Below are positions 43,845 through 56,232 of a stretch of 64,000 bases of DNA, one piece after another. The notes under the pieces were generated by a model. It worked only from the letters and a program-made list of their open reading frames with translations. It was not told the origin of the DNA and made no database searches. The DNA is from Rhytidiadelphus loreus. Taxonomy: Eukaryota > Streptophyta > Bryopsida > Hypnales > Hylocomiaceae. The position numbers and the translations under genes are program-made. Each line of letters begins with the position of its first letter. The first letter of the stretch is position 1. The stretch covers positions 8,437,501-8,501,500 of the forward strand of contig OX344762.1 in the NCBI GenBank assembly GCA_947034895.1, given 5' to 3'.

Positions 43845-43985
43845 CTCTATGGAGTCCTCATCCACAAAAAAACATCCACATTTCCAGTTCCTCTCTAGAG
43901 TCTAGAGTCCTCATCCACAAAACTCATCCACATTTTCAGTTCCCCTCTAGAGTCCTCATCCATAAAATTCATCCATAGCATATCA
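43845..43985. repeat. Short tandem repeat (CAGTTCCTCTMTAGAGTCC)
   Basis: Three units of about 45-60 bp contain AGTTCCTCTATGGAGTCC, AGTTCCTCTCTAGAGTC and AGTTCCCCTCTAGAGTCC, each followed by TCATCCACAAAA or TCATCCATAAAA. Confidence 0.8.
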
Positions 43986-46190
43986 TGGAGAATTAAAGTA
44001 AGCTCCAGTAGAAGGATGGTGGCTAAACATTTATGGTGTGCTACATTTTTTTTCTAATTGTGAGACCAAATAGCTGAATCTAGAAAGATGGTTTGCCGAA
44101 AACCCAAATAATCAATTGAATCAAATACCGTTACCAATATGTCATTTGACATCTACCATCAAGAGACTTTTTGATGGCAAAATGAAGGGTTGGTTCATTG
44201 ACATTTAGAGGAATGATGGGTGGAGCGGTTGTTTTTATAATGAAATTCACTATCCATCATGAATTCTCAAACAGTATGGGATAATATGAAGATGAGAGCT
44301 AAACCGCTCACTTTCGAAATGAAGGAATTGTGTTCAAAGTAGAATTTCAAACCTCATTTTGGCATAGTGGAATAACTTTTTCCAAAAAACTTTTAATTAA
44401 TAAAAGTTGGTAAATGAAGGTAAATTTCATCTCAAGAATTTTTTTTGTGATTTTTAAGCCTAAAAAAAAAAGATATGGACAAAATTTAGGAGGATATTTG
44501 AAAATGTAAAAAAAAAATGTCCCTTCCAACCCCTCTCTAAAATTTGTCTATAACTTTTGATTGGAGGCTTTAAATCTCAAACGGATATTTGGAGATGAAA
44601 TTTAGCTTGATTTTCCACATTAATTTTGTTAAAAATTTCCTAATTGAGGTCTGAAATTCTACTTCGAACAAAATTCTTGTTTTTGACTTAACTATAAGTG
44701 GTTGAACTCCTACTAATCCTAATTTACATATCCCACATACTAGATTGTTTTACCTCTTACCACCCCACCTATGTAAAGTGCTTTTCTTCTCAATTAAGCA
44801 GCAATACTAGTGTGAGCTTAAAAAAGTGAGCCTATGAGCCTTGAGGTAAATAGGTATCCTACAACCATTGAAGGTGCCTATAACATACATACCTAAAGTA
44901 TAGGTACCTCATGACCATGGAATGTGCCTATAACATAGCCACCTTATATTAACCATAGAAAATGTTGATAATATAGATACTTGTAATATAGATGCTTAGG
45001 CTCATGGGCTCAAGATCCTAGGCTCACATACTAGCAACCTTCACAACTAGAATGATAGAATGAAACTAGAACTAAAAAGATGGGATGAAGCTCTGACAAA
45101 AATAGTAGAATTTCAAAGTCACAAAACTAAAATTTTAGCCTTGAGAGAATTCAATGACTTTTCAATTGAGGGATTTGAAAGTTTTTTGAAAGAACCAAGA
45201 TGGAAATTTAACCTTTGGAGTTAAATTAATTTCCAAAATGAAGGGCAAAAATATTTTAATTGGGTTTTTCTTTTTTAGATGAGAAGATTGAAAGGTTTTT
45301 GAGACAACCAAAGGGACTTCCAAAATCAGGGAATTTGGATTTTTGGAATTTGAGTATTGATAAATATAGGGTTCAACACCAACAATAGGTCAACATACAC
45401 CTCCAAAGTCCATAGTTATCAAGACTACAAACTAATTATACTAAAAGGAAAATCTACTATCATTTTTTCAAAAAACTATCAATAAATGTGATTTTTTGTA
45501 TTTACTTTTTAAGGATTTGATTACATGTCTTTTATTAACCTTGAAATCCTTGAGGAAAAAATCATATATATTTCTATACACTTTGACCCTTCAAAGTGTA
45601 ATAAGATAAATGTATCTAAAAGCGTCCCCTACCTAATTGCATCTTCTATCTCCACACATATAAGCCCCAAGTCTTGGGCAAATGTAGATAGATGGGATGC
45701 AATTGGGTGGACCCAACTTTTTCTTTTGTATATAAAGTGAATTCCAAAAGGTTACATTTATTTTACAAATAGTCTAAGTCCAAAAACTTTGCAAGGGCAA
45801 TGCCAAATGTATTAGTTGGATATAAGTATCTAGTCATTTTTTTTAGGATGTTTGTCTAATTATTGTGACTAATCATGATAGAGACAAGCATTGTCACATA
45901 CATTATTTGGTCACCATAGGAATAAGTTTTGAATTTTCAAAGTATTGTCTCTAGGTGTGCCAAAAAATAACACTACTCTCATAGGCTCTTATGTTTTAAT
46001 TGTGTATATTTTTTGTAAACAATACCTATATTTTTGTGATAGTTTTGGGTTCAAATATAGGTGTCACATTTTGGATAGATATGTAGATGTACATACCTCA
46101 GGGCATCCTCAATAGACTCTAGAATTTGCCCTACTAATTATAACTCTAACTCTTCACTACTTTGTGCTAAGAGAATTGAAATTTCTATCA
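43986..46190. other. AT-rich spacer
   Basis: No gene. CCATCAAGAGACTTTTTGAT plus GGCAAAATGAAGGG near 44156 resembles 55577 inside the CACTA-like element, so part may be CACTA-derived. A TAGGTACCT-type short repeat with CTATAACATA occurs near 44850-44960. Confidence 0.5.
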
Positions 46191-46757
46191 TTAAAACCTA
46201 AAGGACCATTGTCCCCTCGGGGGACAAAATGGATTTCGGGCAAGGTCCTATGATCTCAATTTTTAGTGAATTTTTTTGAAACTTTCTCATAAGATAGGAA
46301 AACTTATGAGCTTTGTGGGAATATCAATTTTATTTCAATTGGTGCCCGGGAGCAAAGGTTATGGCATCTTAAACATAATTTTCACGTCACCGGGCAGAAA
46401 AATAAATCTACAAAAATTTGAAATTAATTTTTTAATTTTTTTCTTCTTAAATATCATATTTTTGTCTACATGTGAAGCTTTGATTCATTCCATTTGGATT
46501 AGTAATGCGAAAGTTATGAACAATCTTGTTTTTCAGGCAATTTGAGCATCTTCTTGAAAAAATAACTTATAGGATTCAATTCTGAATGCAATTTTCACAA
46601 TTTTTCACCAAAAATTGTTTGACAAGGTTCAGTTTTCTATTTAGAACAATCTCACCGTTGAGTATATTTTGTTATTGTTTTTTTGGATGAATGCAACAAA
46701 AATGGTAGTTTTGAGTAGTTTTTGACAGAAGAACGGCCTTGGTCCTTTAGGGGTTAA
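46191..46757 (-). mobile_element. TTAA-flanked element, copy F (E subtype, internally deleted)
   Basis: Starts TTAA then AACCTAAAGGACC, ends GGTCCTTTAGGGG then TTAA (46754-46757). The interior is the complement of element E: GGACAAAATGGATTTCGGGC, TCACCGGGCAGAAA, GCAATTTGAGCATCTTCTTG. It is about half the length of E, so a central deletion is likely. Confidence 0.8.
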
Positions 46758-46862
46758 TTGGAAGTGCATTCCAAAGTATTTTAAATAGGTACAAAAAATC
46801 TCAAATTTAGAAATTGGACAAAGAAAATAAACCACTTCAAAATCTAGCTAAAAGACAAAAAG

Positions 46863-46970
46863 TATAGTGGTCTTAGCAAATTATGGTTACCAATGCCCAT
46901 TTCACTCTAATTTGCACCCAATTTGGAGTGAAATGGGCATTGGTAACCATGATTTGTCAATACCACTATA
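46863..46970. mobile_element. Short near-perfect hairpin MITE
   Basis: TATAGTGG at the left pairs with CCACTATA at the right, and GGTTACCAATGCCCATTTCA pairs with its complement at 46928-46950. TA at both edges suits a Tc1/mariner-type target duplication. 108 bp including TA. Confidence 0.8.
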
Positions 46971-46981
46971 ATTTTGGACTA

Positions 46982-47542
46982 TTAATCCCTTAAGTTCCTT
47001 GACTATGTTTTCACCAAAAACGCTCCCAAACTGCCATTTCTAGTACAAATACCAACTTTTAGAAATTGCACATTTTTAGACACAAGTAACCATAGGATCT
47101 TATAGTACACTAGTTAGAAAAGATGTGGAAAAATTTCAGAAATTTCCACTGTGTGGATTGAAAGATATGAGCTTTCAAATTCATAGGAATCCTTTTGGAG
47201 GCACTACCCAAAATAGGGCAGCTGCACTTCACAGGCTCACTTTTCAATGAAAAAATGTCTAAAATGGTGGTGCTTCTTTGGATTCTTTTACCTAGACAAG
47301 TTAGCTACATGCTTAAAAAATTTCACATCATTTAGAATTGTACAACATATAAGAAAAAATAGGAAGTAGAAAGAAGTAGAGGATGATTCAAAATACAAAA
47401 TTGTTAAGAATTTAGTTATGGAATTGAAAAATGCCAATTCCAATGGTTGCAACATTGTAATAAACAATCCACATTGTATGATTTTATTTTTTTCAAAAAA
47501 TATTGAAAATTGAGTAAGATAAAGGGCTTCAAAGTTACTCAT
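46982..47542 (+). mobile_element. TTAA-flanked element, copy G (right-truncated)
   Basis: Starts TTAA then TCCCTTAAGTTCC and continues with AAACTGCCATTTCTAGTACA, GGGCAGCTGCACTTCACA, GGTGGTGCTTCTTTGGATTC and AAATATTGAAAATTGAGTAAG. Similarity stops near 47542 without a terminus. Confidence 0.75.
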
Positions 47543-47908
47543 TGTAGTGCAATGAAATTTGATGTTTCATTCTCTAAACCTTTAAGAGCAATTAACAATT
47601 GCTATAAAAACATCACAAGTGGCTTAACAATCAAAGATCCATTTCTAAACTCATGACATTTTTCCATGATTGTTCAATGAAGGTTAATGACCACTGAAAG
47701 CTTGACAAATTGCAATTAGTTTGGTGGAAAGGGAGTTCAAATCAAGGGAGGTGAATGAAATGCTTAAAATGCCTTTTCATGAACAAAGCCCCTACAACAA
47801 AAATTCAAGTTATTTTTGGACCCTAAGGTGGAAGCACCCAAAACCGTTAGTTTAAGGAATTTAGTATACTTGGAGGCACCATTTCAAGAAATTAATATTT
47901 TCATGGTG

Positions 47909-48787
47909 TTAACCCCTAAAGGACCGGACTGTGTTTTTTGGCTGTATAGAAGTTTTGGGCAAGTACCTACGAGTGGAGATTTTCATATTTGGGGCTGAAA
48001 TTTTAATAGAATGTGGGGGCGAGGAAGATCTTTCATATGCACCAAATTTCATGACATTTGGAAATACGAGTCAAAAGTTATAGCCTAATATGTTACATTT
48101 TTCACCGACATTGCAGTTCGGGCAGATCAGAAAAAATACCTTTTTTTAGAAACAAAAATTTGGAATTGATTTTCTAGAGTTTTATATACACAAAAAGCTT
48201 TGAATCATTCCATTTTGATCAATGAGTCAAAACTTATGAGGATTTTTTGTTTGCGGGATCCTTTATCTTATCCAAATTCAATATTTTTGGACAAAAATAA
48301 AATCGTAGGATGTAAATACATTATTGCAACATTTTGACCATTGGGATTGGAAATTTTTAATTCCATATTTAAATTGTAAATAATTTAGTATTTTTAATCA
48401 TTCTCTACTACTTCCTACTTACTATTTTTTTCCTATATGTTGTACTATTCCAAATGATCTGAAATTTTTCAAGCATGTGGCCAACTAGTCTAGGAAAACA
48501 AATCCAAAGAAGCACCACCATTTAGGTCATTTTTTCATAGAAATGTGAGCTTGTGAAGTGCAACTGCCTTGCTTTTCGCAGGGTCAAAAAAATGATTTTA
48601 GTTAATTTGAATGCTTATATCTTGCAATCCACCTGGTGAAAATGTCTGAAAATTTTACCACATGTTTTTGATACTATACAATACAAGATCCTACGGTTGG
48701 ATATGTCAAAATTTTGGTAGTTGTACTAGAAATGGCAGTTTTGAAGCGTTTTTGGTGAAAATATAGTGACAGTCCTTTAAGGGTTAA
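47909..48787 (-). mobile_element. TTAA-flanked element, copy H (most complete)
   Basis: TTAA then CCCCTAAAGGACC at the left (47909) and GTCCTTTAAGGG then TTAA at the right (48784-48787). 879 bp including the flanks. Close complement of copy C along its length. No coding frame longer than about 60 codons. Confidence 0.85.
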
Positions 48788-48937
48788 CAAGAGAAAATCA
48801 TGAATTTAAAAAAAAAAAAAAAAATTCAGACTTGACATATATTTTCTATGAATTTTCAAAGTTGCAATCCCCTAGACCACTGGAACTGTCCTATAGGTGG
48901 ACCCAAATCCAAATACTAACAAATTCAGCACTTACCC

Positions 48938-48999
48938 AATCACAGTGAAGAGAGGAGAAAACTTTATGAATCACAGTGAAGAGAGGAGAAAACTTTATG
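48938..48999. repeat. Perfect 31-bp tandem duplication
   Basis: AATCACAGTGAAGAGAGGAG followed by AAAACTTTATG occurs twice head to tail, downstream of the ATP phosphoribosyltransferase gene. Confidence 0.9.
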
Positions 49000-49432
49000 A
49001 CACATGTCAAGGACCATTCAATAAAAGTCTATGGAAGGTTTATTGTCCATGTAGGAACAAAGATTAGGTACACGTGTGGTATTGGGTGCTTCCACCTTAC
49101 TGTATAGTACACGATAACAAACCTTGAGAACAGGGAAACCTTACCAGCACATCAAGAGAGTAGATAACAGGAAAAAGCTTCAATCTCAATGCATTACTCA
49201 GACTGAGTCATTTACAGAGTCAAAAACAGACTCAGTAAAGCCAGGACACTGTTGTTGACACCGACAACTTCAGAATTTTATGTAATCTGATGAGCTAATT
49301 GGTATGGGACGACATTGCATTAAATACTCAGCATGCAATAACAATACCAAAAGGGTATTTATCCAGCTCTAACAAAATTGAAGACCAAAACATATAATGG
49401 TGCATCGAATACTGAAATGAATATATGCAAAT

Positions 49433-52400
49433 CTAAGCCTGCAAATTTTCCAGGAGTTGTCGATATCTGGGAGTCTCTTCATCAAAGATGTACGTCAATG
49501 GCGACACCAATACACCACTACCTCCGACCTGTAACCCAAGAAGGAACGTTAGTACCTATGCAGACTGTTCAATATCAATATCGAACAGTGAAGACCTTTG
49601 CAATATGGGAGATTTAAAAAACAAACAAACTAAGAAACAACCTGTCATATATCCTACAAGTTCGTCAAACCCAAGGGAAGATCTATACAGGGTACATAAA
49701 TTGCCAAAATAACCAAATTGTCTAGACCGATATACCTTTCTTAGCTGCCGGACAGCCTGGTATAATTGAGGCTTTGGAACACAGATAATTATCGCATAGT
49801 AGTCCACGGTTGTTTTACCGCCGTTGTTCGTGTAAACAGGACTAACTGTGGGACCCTGCAAGAAATCACAAAACATTCAGGCGCTAGTAGTAAACTCTGA
49901 TTCTTAAACAAGAAATATGGCAAGGAACTGCTGCACCTATAAGAGAGCACATACACAGATTTGTTTACAAACCTGCAAGCCTGAATAACCAGTAGCATTG
50001 AGTATCCTGGCTCCAACCTCTTCCGCAGAACTACCTCTCATGTTCGCCACGACCTGTCATTTTGGCCACCATGTGAATAGACTTGCATTGCAGAACATAC
50101 AAAAAGTATATGTTCATGGTGAACAGATCCAAAACCTACAATAAAGGAGCCATCAACAAAGACAGCATACCAATATTCTTACTCAGATCATTTTTTGCAT
50201 GTGCATTGGAGTCCTTAGTTTCTTACTCCATGCTACAGTCATTTTGATTGTTCACAAGGCGGGTTAAGAGTTTCAATCTCTACCGAGAATTGACCTTGGG
50301 CCGTAAGATGAGCTTCAAATCGCTCCAACATTTCATGAGCAACATCAAGCACCTCCTTACGTTCCAGCAACGCCTTTTTGTTGGCAACAAACACACCCTT
50401 CAAACAAAAAACAAAAAACACGGTCTCAACAACTACATACCTGATGTTAGGAACAACAATGTTATGTAGCACTGAATCTAAGACAATTTGAAAAAAAAAA
50501 GACACAGTTCCTGCAAATTCAAGACATTCCTGAATCACACAACTATTTGAAGGTAATCTGGAAATTAGTACAGTTGCTACACAATAAATTTAAGAAACAA
50601 TCTAGAACTTGATTAATTAGCGGCATAGAACAACAAAAATCTAACTGTTAAGAACACAGTGGTACATTGTGTTTCTGTGAAACAGAAACAAGAGGAAAGA
50701 AAGAAACCTGGCTGCTGAGAACAGCTCCTCCGCTAATCTCCTTCAGATTGTTCTCACGTAGAGTGGTTCCACTGCTCACCAGATCCAATATGGCATCGGC
50801 AGTCCCCATCTACACAGATTTCAAGTCAATCCGTGCAAGAATTGACATGTAGCAATAGAACCAGTTACTGCAACGAACTGCATGCAGACATCACAGAGTA
50901 ATCCAATAAACAGACCCTTTTATCATTGAAATATAGACCACAGAGGTGTGTCGAGCAATGTCACTTACAGCTGGTGCAGCTTCCAAAGCACCATCAGCAG
51001 TAGTGAGTTGCACATGCTTAAACCCATTTTCTTGCAAGAACCTCTTCCCCAACTGCATTTCAAAAAAATATATTTTGGAATGAATATCTTTGTTGATGTG
51101 AATCTGAAAAAAGTTGAATTATACCTTGAATACGGCAACTAGTGTGTCTTTCATCAGTAATGCATTTGTATATACAAAAAGAAATGTGTTTCTAGAGTAG
51201 TACGATCCAAAGAGTTGCTTACATAGGTATATCCCGTGACTACACGCAAAGGCCTTTCTTCAGTCCACAATGGCATGGCAGCCAACTCACTTAAAGAGTT
51301 TACATTCTCAAAGATGCCATAAGTAGGAACCTGCAGGGAGAATTTAAGAAAAGTCAATTTACTTGCAAACACTTCAGCGTAAAATGTAGAATAAAATAAA
51401 AATAACTAGCGGACTAACTGCTTTCATATCTTTGACGCTATGACATTTTTAGAAACTCGGAATGAAGAAAGAAGAGCCACTGCTCAAACGAAGCCACTGC
51501 TAGAGTCTTGAAAGTATATTACGAAGTATCCAGAAGAGAACACACACCCCAATGGCAAGGTGGCATTGTCCAAACCCCAAAGCGTCGTGAACAATGATAA
51601 GATCCTCGTCATCCTGGCCCAAATTACAAAGAAACGTTTATGAGTACCGATGACTTCCCATACGTACAGTTTTCCAACCGCAAACGAGAAACAAAATGCC
51701 CTTCAATATACTACAAAGCCATAAGGGTAGCAGCTTCAAATTCAGGATGTTATTAAATTCTTAGCATAGAAAATACTCGATGCATTAGCGCACGTTGTAG
51801 TTTGTCAAGAACCCTAACACCTAGGTCAAGAATATGCAAGGAACAACATGCTCTTACCTCCCCATACTCCCGAACCATATCGTAGCCAACAATTCCCATA
51901 TCTACATCCCCAGTTTTCAATTTTCTCACAACATCGGACGCTCGTTGAAACCACACCTCCACATTCTTGAGCTGTGAACATCCGAAGGACATGCAAGTTC
52001 ATTACAATTTTAAAAAATAAAAATAAAAACACATCTACAAAACAAGATTCCAAGAAGATTTTTCGGTCTAATAAGGAGAATAAACTAATGGCTGAAAGAG
52101 AGGTCATGATTCAGAAACTTCTCGTGCATTGAAATATACCCCATACATTAGCATGATGCAGTACCAAGTGCTTCGTCATAGCAGTGGAACTTACTTCAGA
52201 AATATCTGCTATGTATTGGCGAGGGTTCAGCTTGCGCACTGAAAGCTCACAATCCTGTAAGTAAGCAGCCCATTCCATATTTCGTTAGCAACTCCCTGTG
52301 CAAAGATTTTAAAGCAGACTACAGAATATCAAAACTCAGAACGAAAGCATCTGGTAATTTTCAACCTTCATGAGACCGAGTGTGTCTTCCGCCATACGCC

Positions 52401-53148
52401 CTTTGCTGGGAAGCGCCAGCCGAATAGTTGTCCGCTCCAATTGCTGAGCTGGCTTGCCAGATCCTGGACCACGTGTTCAGCATTACTCACTCATCTCAAC
52501 CACAGCCCATCAAATGTGCAATGTCCGACCAAAGTTGGTTTCAAGAAGTACATGCAAGCCTCTTTAATCTTACCAACGTGACATAATTTGAATGCGTGAC
52601 AAGTGTGCTACAGTCAAAACAATGATAGTGTGGCAAGTGAGCAGGACATTCTACAATTGCATAAAAAGGTGGTTAGAATGCAAACTGACTTCCATGTGCA
52701 CCAGAAGGACTTCGAATTAAGATCCAGATTACAAGGGATTGCTAGTCTGTTTCTCAGTCATTCTCCAAGAAAATGTAACAACAAAAATGGCAAAATGGCA
52801 GAATGTCGCAAAGCTTTGAGAATTTGAGAATTCGAGAAAATCCTACAAAATTCGAGGTTCAGGCCTGGCTCCCGAAATGACACCATGAGGAGAGGAACTG
52901 TGATAAGGAAAAAAAGTTCACGGACCAGAGATGTCGACATTGAAATGAGGCAGAGTAGTTGAGGTCGGGCTCCCTTGGCAACGAAGCACACTACTCCTGG
53001 AAGTCACCTTCAGGCAGGGCAGCGACGACGGCAGCTGCAACCCTAAATACGACGAACTTGGCAGCAACGAAACTTGCTGCTGCTGCTGCAGCACTCCTCC
53101 TGCCGCTCCTCCCTGCATTGTCACGCGAGGGACCACGGCCATCGCCAT
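49433..53148 (-). CDS. HISN1: ATP phosphoribosyltransferase, plastid (histidine synthesis)
   Basis: Twelve minus-strand exons: 53148-52926, 52463-52366, 52254-52195, 51971-51858, 51613-51548, 51330-51223, 51052-50969, 50809-50708, 50397-50284, 50053-49973, 49855-49736 and 49528-49433. All GT-AG, giving 421 residues, the usual plant length. The enzyme joins ATP and PRPP to make phosphoribosyl-ATP, the first and feedback-controlled step of histidine synthesis. Residues 1 to about 60 look like a chloroplast transit peptide (Ser, Gln and Val rich, few acids). The catalytic part holds [24 protein letters not shown] (153-158) and the PRPP-binding [12 protein letters not shown] (260-271). The long-form C-terminal regulatory domain has [31 protein letters not shown] and [13 protein letters not shown] start at the first true ATG (MAMAVVPRV); a longer reading begins at GTG. 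No breaks seen. Confidence 0.95.
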
Positions 53149-53636
53149 CGCCACTCAGCAATCCGCTCTTCCCTCCCTTGCCTGCCCCACAAGCAAGCTC
53201 GTCTGCACACAGTCCACAATCTGTAACCTAACCCAAAACTCCACAGCAATTGTACACCACAAACACAGTCGTACAGTCATACAGTCGTACGACAACTCCA
53301 CAAACCCAAATGAATCCCACCAAAAGGTTGGCTGCCACGTAAATGGGTTGGACTTACAGTAGTGGCAGCAGCAGCTCAGAGGGAGAGATGAAGCAAACTT
53401 GGGGAGTAGGACAAGATTCTCTCGCACATGCGGCTTCGGAGCCGTCCGGCGCCGCTTCGCTGGATGAAACTCGTTCCCACGAGTCGCTCTGGGCGGCTTC
53501 GCTCAAAGATTCGGAAAACACCCCGAACTTCGCCGCTACAAAAACAGAGACTCTAGGGCGTCGAGGACGGATTGCCCCGTCTGTGGATGACGGACGGATG
53601 CAGGGGTCTGTTTCCATCCTGCGACCTTGCGCCCAG
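53149..53636. other. Promoter/5' region of the ATP phosphoribosyltransferase gene
   Basis: GC-richer than surrounding spacer. A plus frame (53343-53732) is open here but ends in the tandem repeat at 53637-53719 and lacks any recognisable domain, so it is not called. No clear TATA box was identified. Confidence 0.45.
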
Positions 53637-53719
53637 CGACCTCCTTCCCCTCCGACCTCCTTCCCAAATTCCGACCTCCTTCCCAGGCTCCGACCTCCTT
53701 CCCACTCCGACCTCCTATC
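53637..53719. repeat. CCGACCTCCTTCCCA tandem array upstream of HISN1
   Basis: Five units of 14-20 bp, each containing CGACCTCCT and most CGACCTCCTTCCC, separated by 0-5 variable bases. It lies about 0.5 kb upstream of the start codon. Confidence 0.85.
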
Positions 53720-53892
53720 ACGACAACTCTAATTTACTCCGGAGTATTTTTTATCAAAATTCTGAAAATTTAAGAGTGTCCCTATGATTATACAAATTTT
53801 CACCATAAAATATTACATAGTAAAAAAATATTTAAAAATTCTAAGAAAATTATGGAAGATTTAGTCACAATTTTGGAAAATTTCATCCTTCC

Positions 53893-54265
53893 ACATTAAT
53901 CACAATTGAGGAATCTTCCACAATTCTACCTCTTGACTTTGAAAATGGTTAAAGACATTTCCAATAGTTGCAACAAGTCCTAAATAACCATCTTAACATA
54001 TGAGGTTGGTCAAGGCAACTCCAATTTTATTTATTTTTGGATTGAAAGTTAAAACAATCCAAAAATTGTAGACAAATTTAAAAGTGTCCAATGCTTCTAT
54101 AAATTTGTATGTAGGTGCCTTGTGTGGTAAAGACTATATATAAAAAGTTTTAGAGTTCACCTCGCCACTCAAAAGTTGTGACACATTTCCTCAATTGTGA
54201 CTAATGTGACTAATGCCTCCAAGGGCATTGGTCACATTGGGTATTAGTCACATTAGTCACAATGG
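53893..54265. repeat. Foldback with CACATTARTCACAATTGAGG ends
   Basis: CACATTAATCACAATTGAGG near 53895 pairs with TCCTCAATTGTGACTAATGTG near 54187-54208. That right arm itself forms a second hairpin with ATTAGTCACATTAGTCACAA near 54243-54262. Small MITE-like structure without coding capacity. Confidence 0.65.
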
Positions 54266-55074
54266 ACCAAATCTCTCCAAACACGTGGCTTTTGATGGGT
54301 CCTTCAATCTCGATAAGTTCAACATTCTATGATTCTCTTCTAGTGAGATTTTAGAGTTTAGGACAGTTTCATTTTTTACCATTGCTTACTATATCATATT
54401 GGTTGCTTACTTACATTCTTTCCTAAGTTTAGAAGTAATAGAGTTTTAGGTGGTTGCATTCTAAATTGCTCTTAAGTAAAAAAAAACTTATAAACAAATT
54501 AAACCATGAGTGACATACCCTAGCATTTGTGTTGGTATAACGATTTTTAATCTAAAGTATATTTTATTATATATTTATTATTTTTTGCTTATATACTACA
54601 TTTTTTTCATACATCAAGAAAAGATTTCAATATTTGAGTTTTCTTCAGAGGAATGTTGAATTTCATACTTAATATCATTCCCAACCGTATCTAATAAGAA
54701 TTACACCTTTCCTCCTATGCTTTATATATTTTGTCTTAATTTTGTAATTAGGAACTATGTTTAATACTATGGAGTCAATTTTATGTTACATGTGGCTATT
54801 TACTACTAATACATGGCTAAAATGACTACCAATTTGGGAATAATTGATGGTGGACAATTCATAAAAGCTACGTAACTACTATTGTACATATGTTCACAAG
54901 AAATTCTTTTTTGGTTTTAGAATTCTTGTATTTCAAAACATGTAGAAGGAAAAACGTGCCATGAAACGAGAGATAAATTAATACCCTCCTTGCCGTGTAA
55001 TGTGTTAAAAATGGGGACATAAAAATTATCATTACATTTTTGGGATTAGAAGTGGATAGAATTAAAAATCAACA

Positions 55075-56054
55075 CACTATTAGAAAATTGAGTTTTTTTT
55101 TATGTCTTAAAAAACAAGAGAGGATTTTTGATTTGATAGGTAAGTGATCAGTGTAGATGTCTCCTAAAATCTGTTATATTTGACGGGAAAAAAACATGCA
55201 AAAATCACAAGAAACATGTAAGATTTTAGTGTTTTTTTTCAAACATCGCAAAAAACGTAGTCTTTGAAGCTCTCCAAAATGTGCCATGTGTCAAACAAGT
55301 CACTGCCACATAAACATGACATGGGCAGGCAATGCCACATAGGATTTTTTTTCATCCATCCAATGAGTGACATGGATTGGGACTTAGACCCCTCTAATTT
55401 TTGATGTGGCAGTATATTGGTTTTGGGTTTGGATTTAGGATTTTCAAAATGCCAAATTAGATATTTTTTGAGACATCAATTGATGCATTCCCTACCCATA
55501 AGGTAAGATCAACAAAAAACAATTATTTAAAATAAATTAACAAGAAAAATTGTTGAAATCAACAAAAATTAATGCCATCTATCATCAAGAAAATTTTTGA
55601 TGGTAAAATGAAGGGATTTCTTTATTGAAAGTGAGAATGAAAGATAAAGAGGTCATATTTATATGCATTCTCTGTCCATGGTGAGACAAAAGATATGGGA
55701 ACTTGACCATTGTACATCTTAACGTTGTTTCAGATGTTAGATGTTGTTTCAAACATCTGTAGACCATAGTAATTTTTACTAACTTACCCATAGCCGAAAT
55801 GGATCTATTTGCTAACATGGCAATTTATGTTTTTTTAGACATTCCCCCAAATATCAGCATGTCTTCAGTCATGTCAAATATAACGTTAGTGTCAATGATA
55901 ACATCAACTTAAATTTATAATAATGTGTCATGTTCTCCGCAACGTCCACAAAAATCTACCTTGTTAGGCTAAATTTCCTTTGACATCATCATGTTTTGTT
56001 GGACATCACTTGTTAGTGGTAAAATACAACAAAAAATGTAGATTTCTTATAGTG
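55075..56054. mobile_element. Probable nonautonomous CACTA element
   Basis: Left end CACTATTAGAAAATTG followed by a T run; right end in complement CACTATAAGAAATCTACAT. Flanking trinucleotides are ACA and ATA, a two-of-three match to a target duplication. Interior has GTGCCATGTG and GGGCAGGCAATGCCACATAG, related to sequence near 23370-23410 beside another CACTA-like end. Length 980 bp; no transposase. Confidence 0.5.
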
Positions 56055-56204
56055 ATAGGGGAATGCATACAATAAACTTGGCATACACAATATTAATGCT
56101 TTAGATATTCAAAAAATCCATTGGGATTTAATGACCTAAGATGTTGCTAATTGGTCATGAGTGCAATAAATATGCAATTCAACTAGGTATTTGATCATTA
56201 CTTC

Positions 56205-56232
56205 CAATACTAAAAGAAACCTGCATTTTAGG
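56205..56232 (+). mobile_element. Degenerate CACTA-type terminus
   Basis: TACTAAAAGAAACCTGCATTTT parallels CACTAGAAGAAACCTGCATT at 23166, with the first base changed. The other end is not identified. Confidence 0.4.

Noticed and set aside
53149..53154. Longer ATP phosphoribosyltransferase start
   Set aside because: The extra first codon is GTG; ATG at 53148 is used.
53343..53732. Plus-strand frame of about 129 codons upstream of HISN1
   Set aside because: Runs into the CCGACCTCCTT array and has no recognisable domain; openness is explained by GC content and the repeat.
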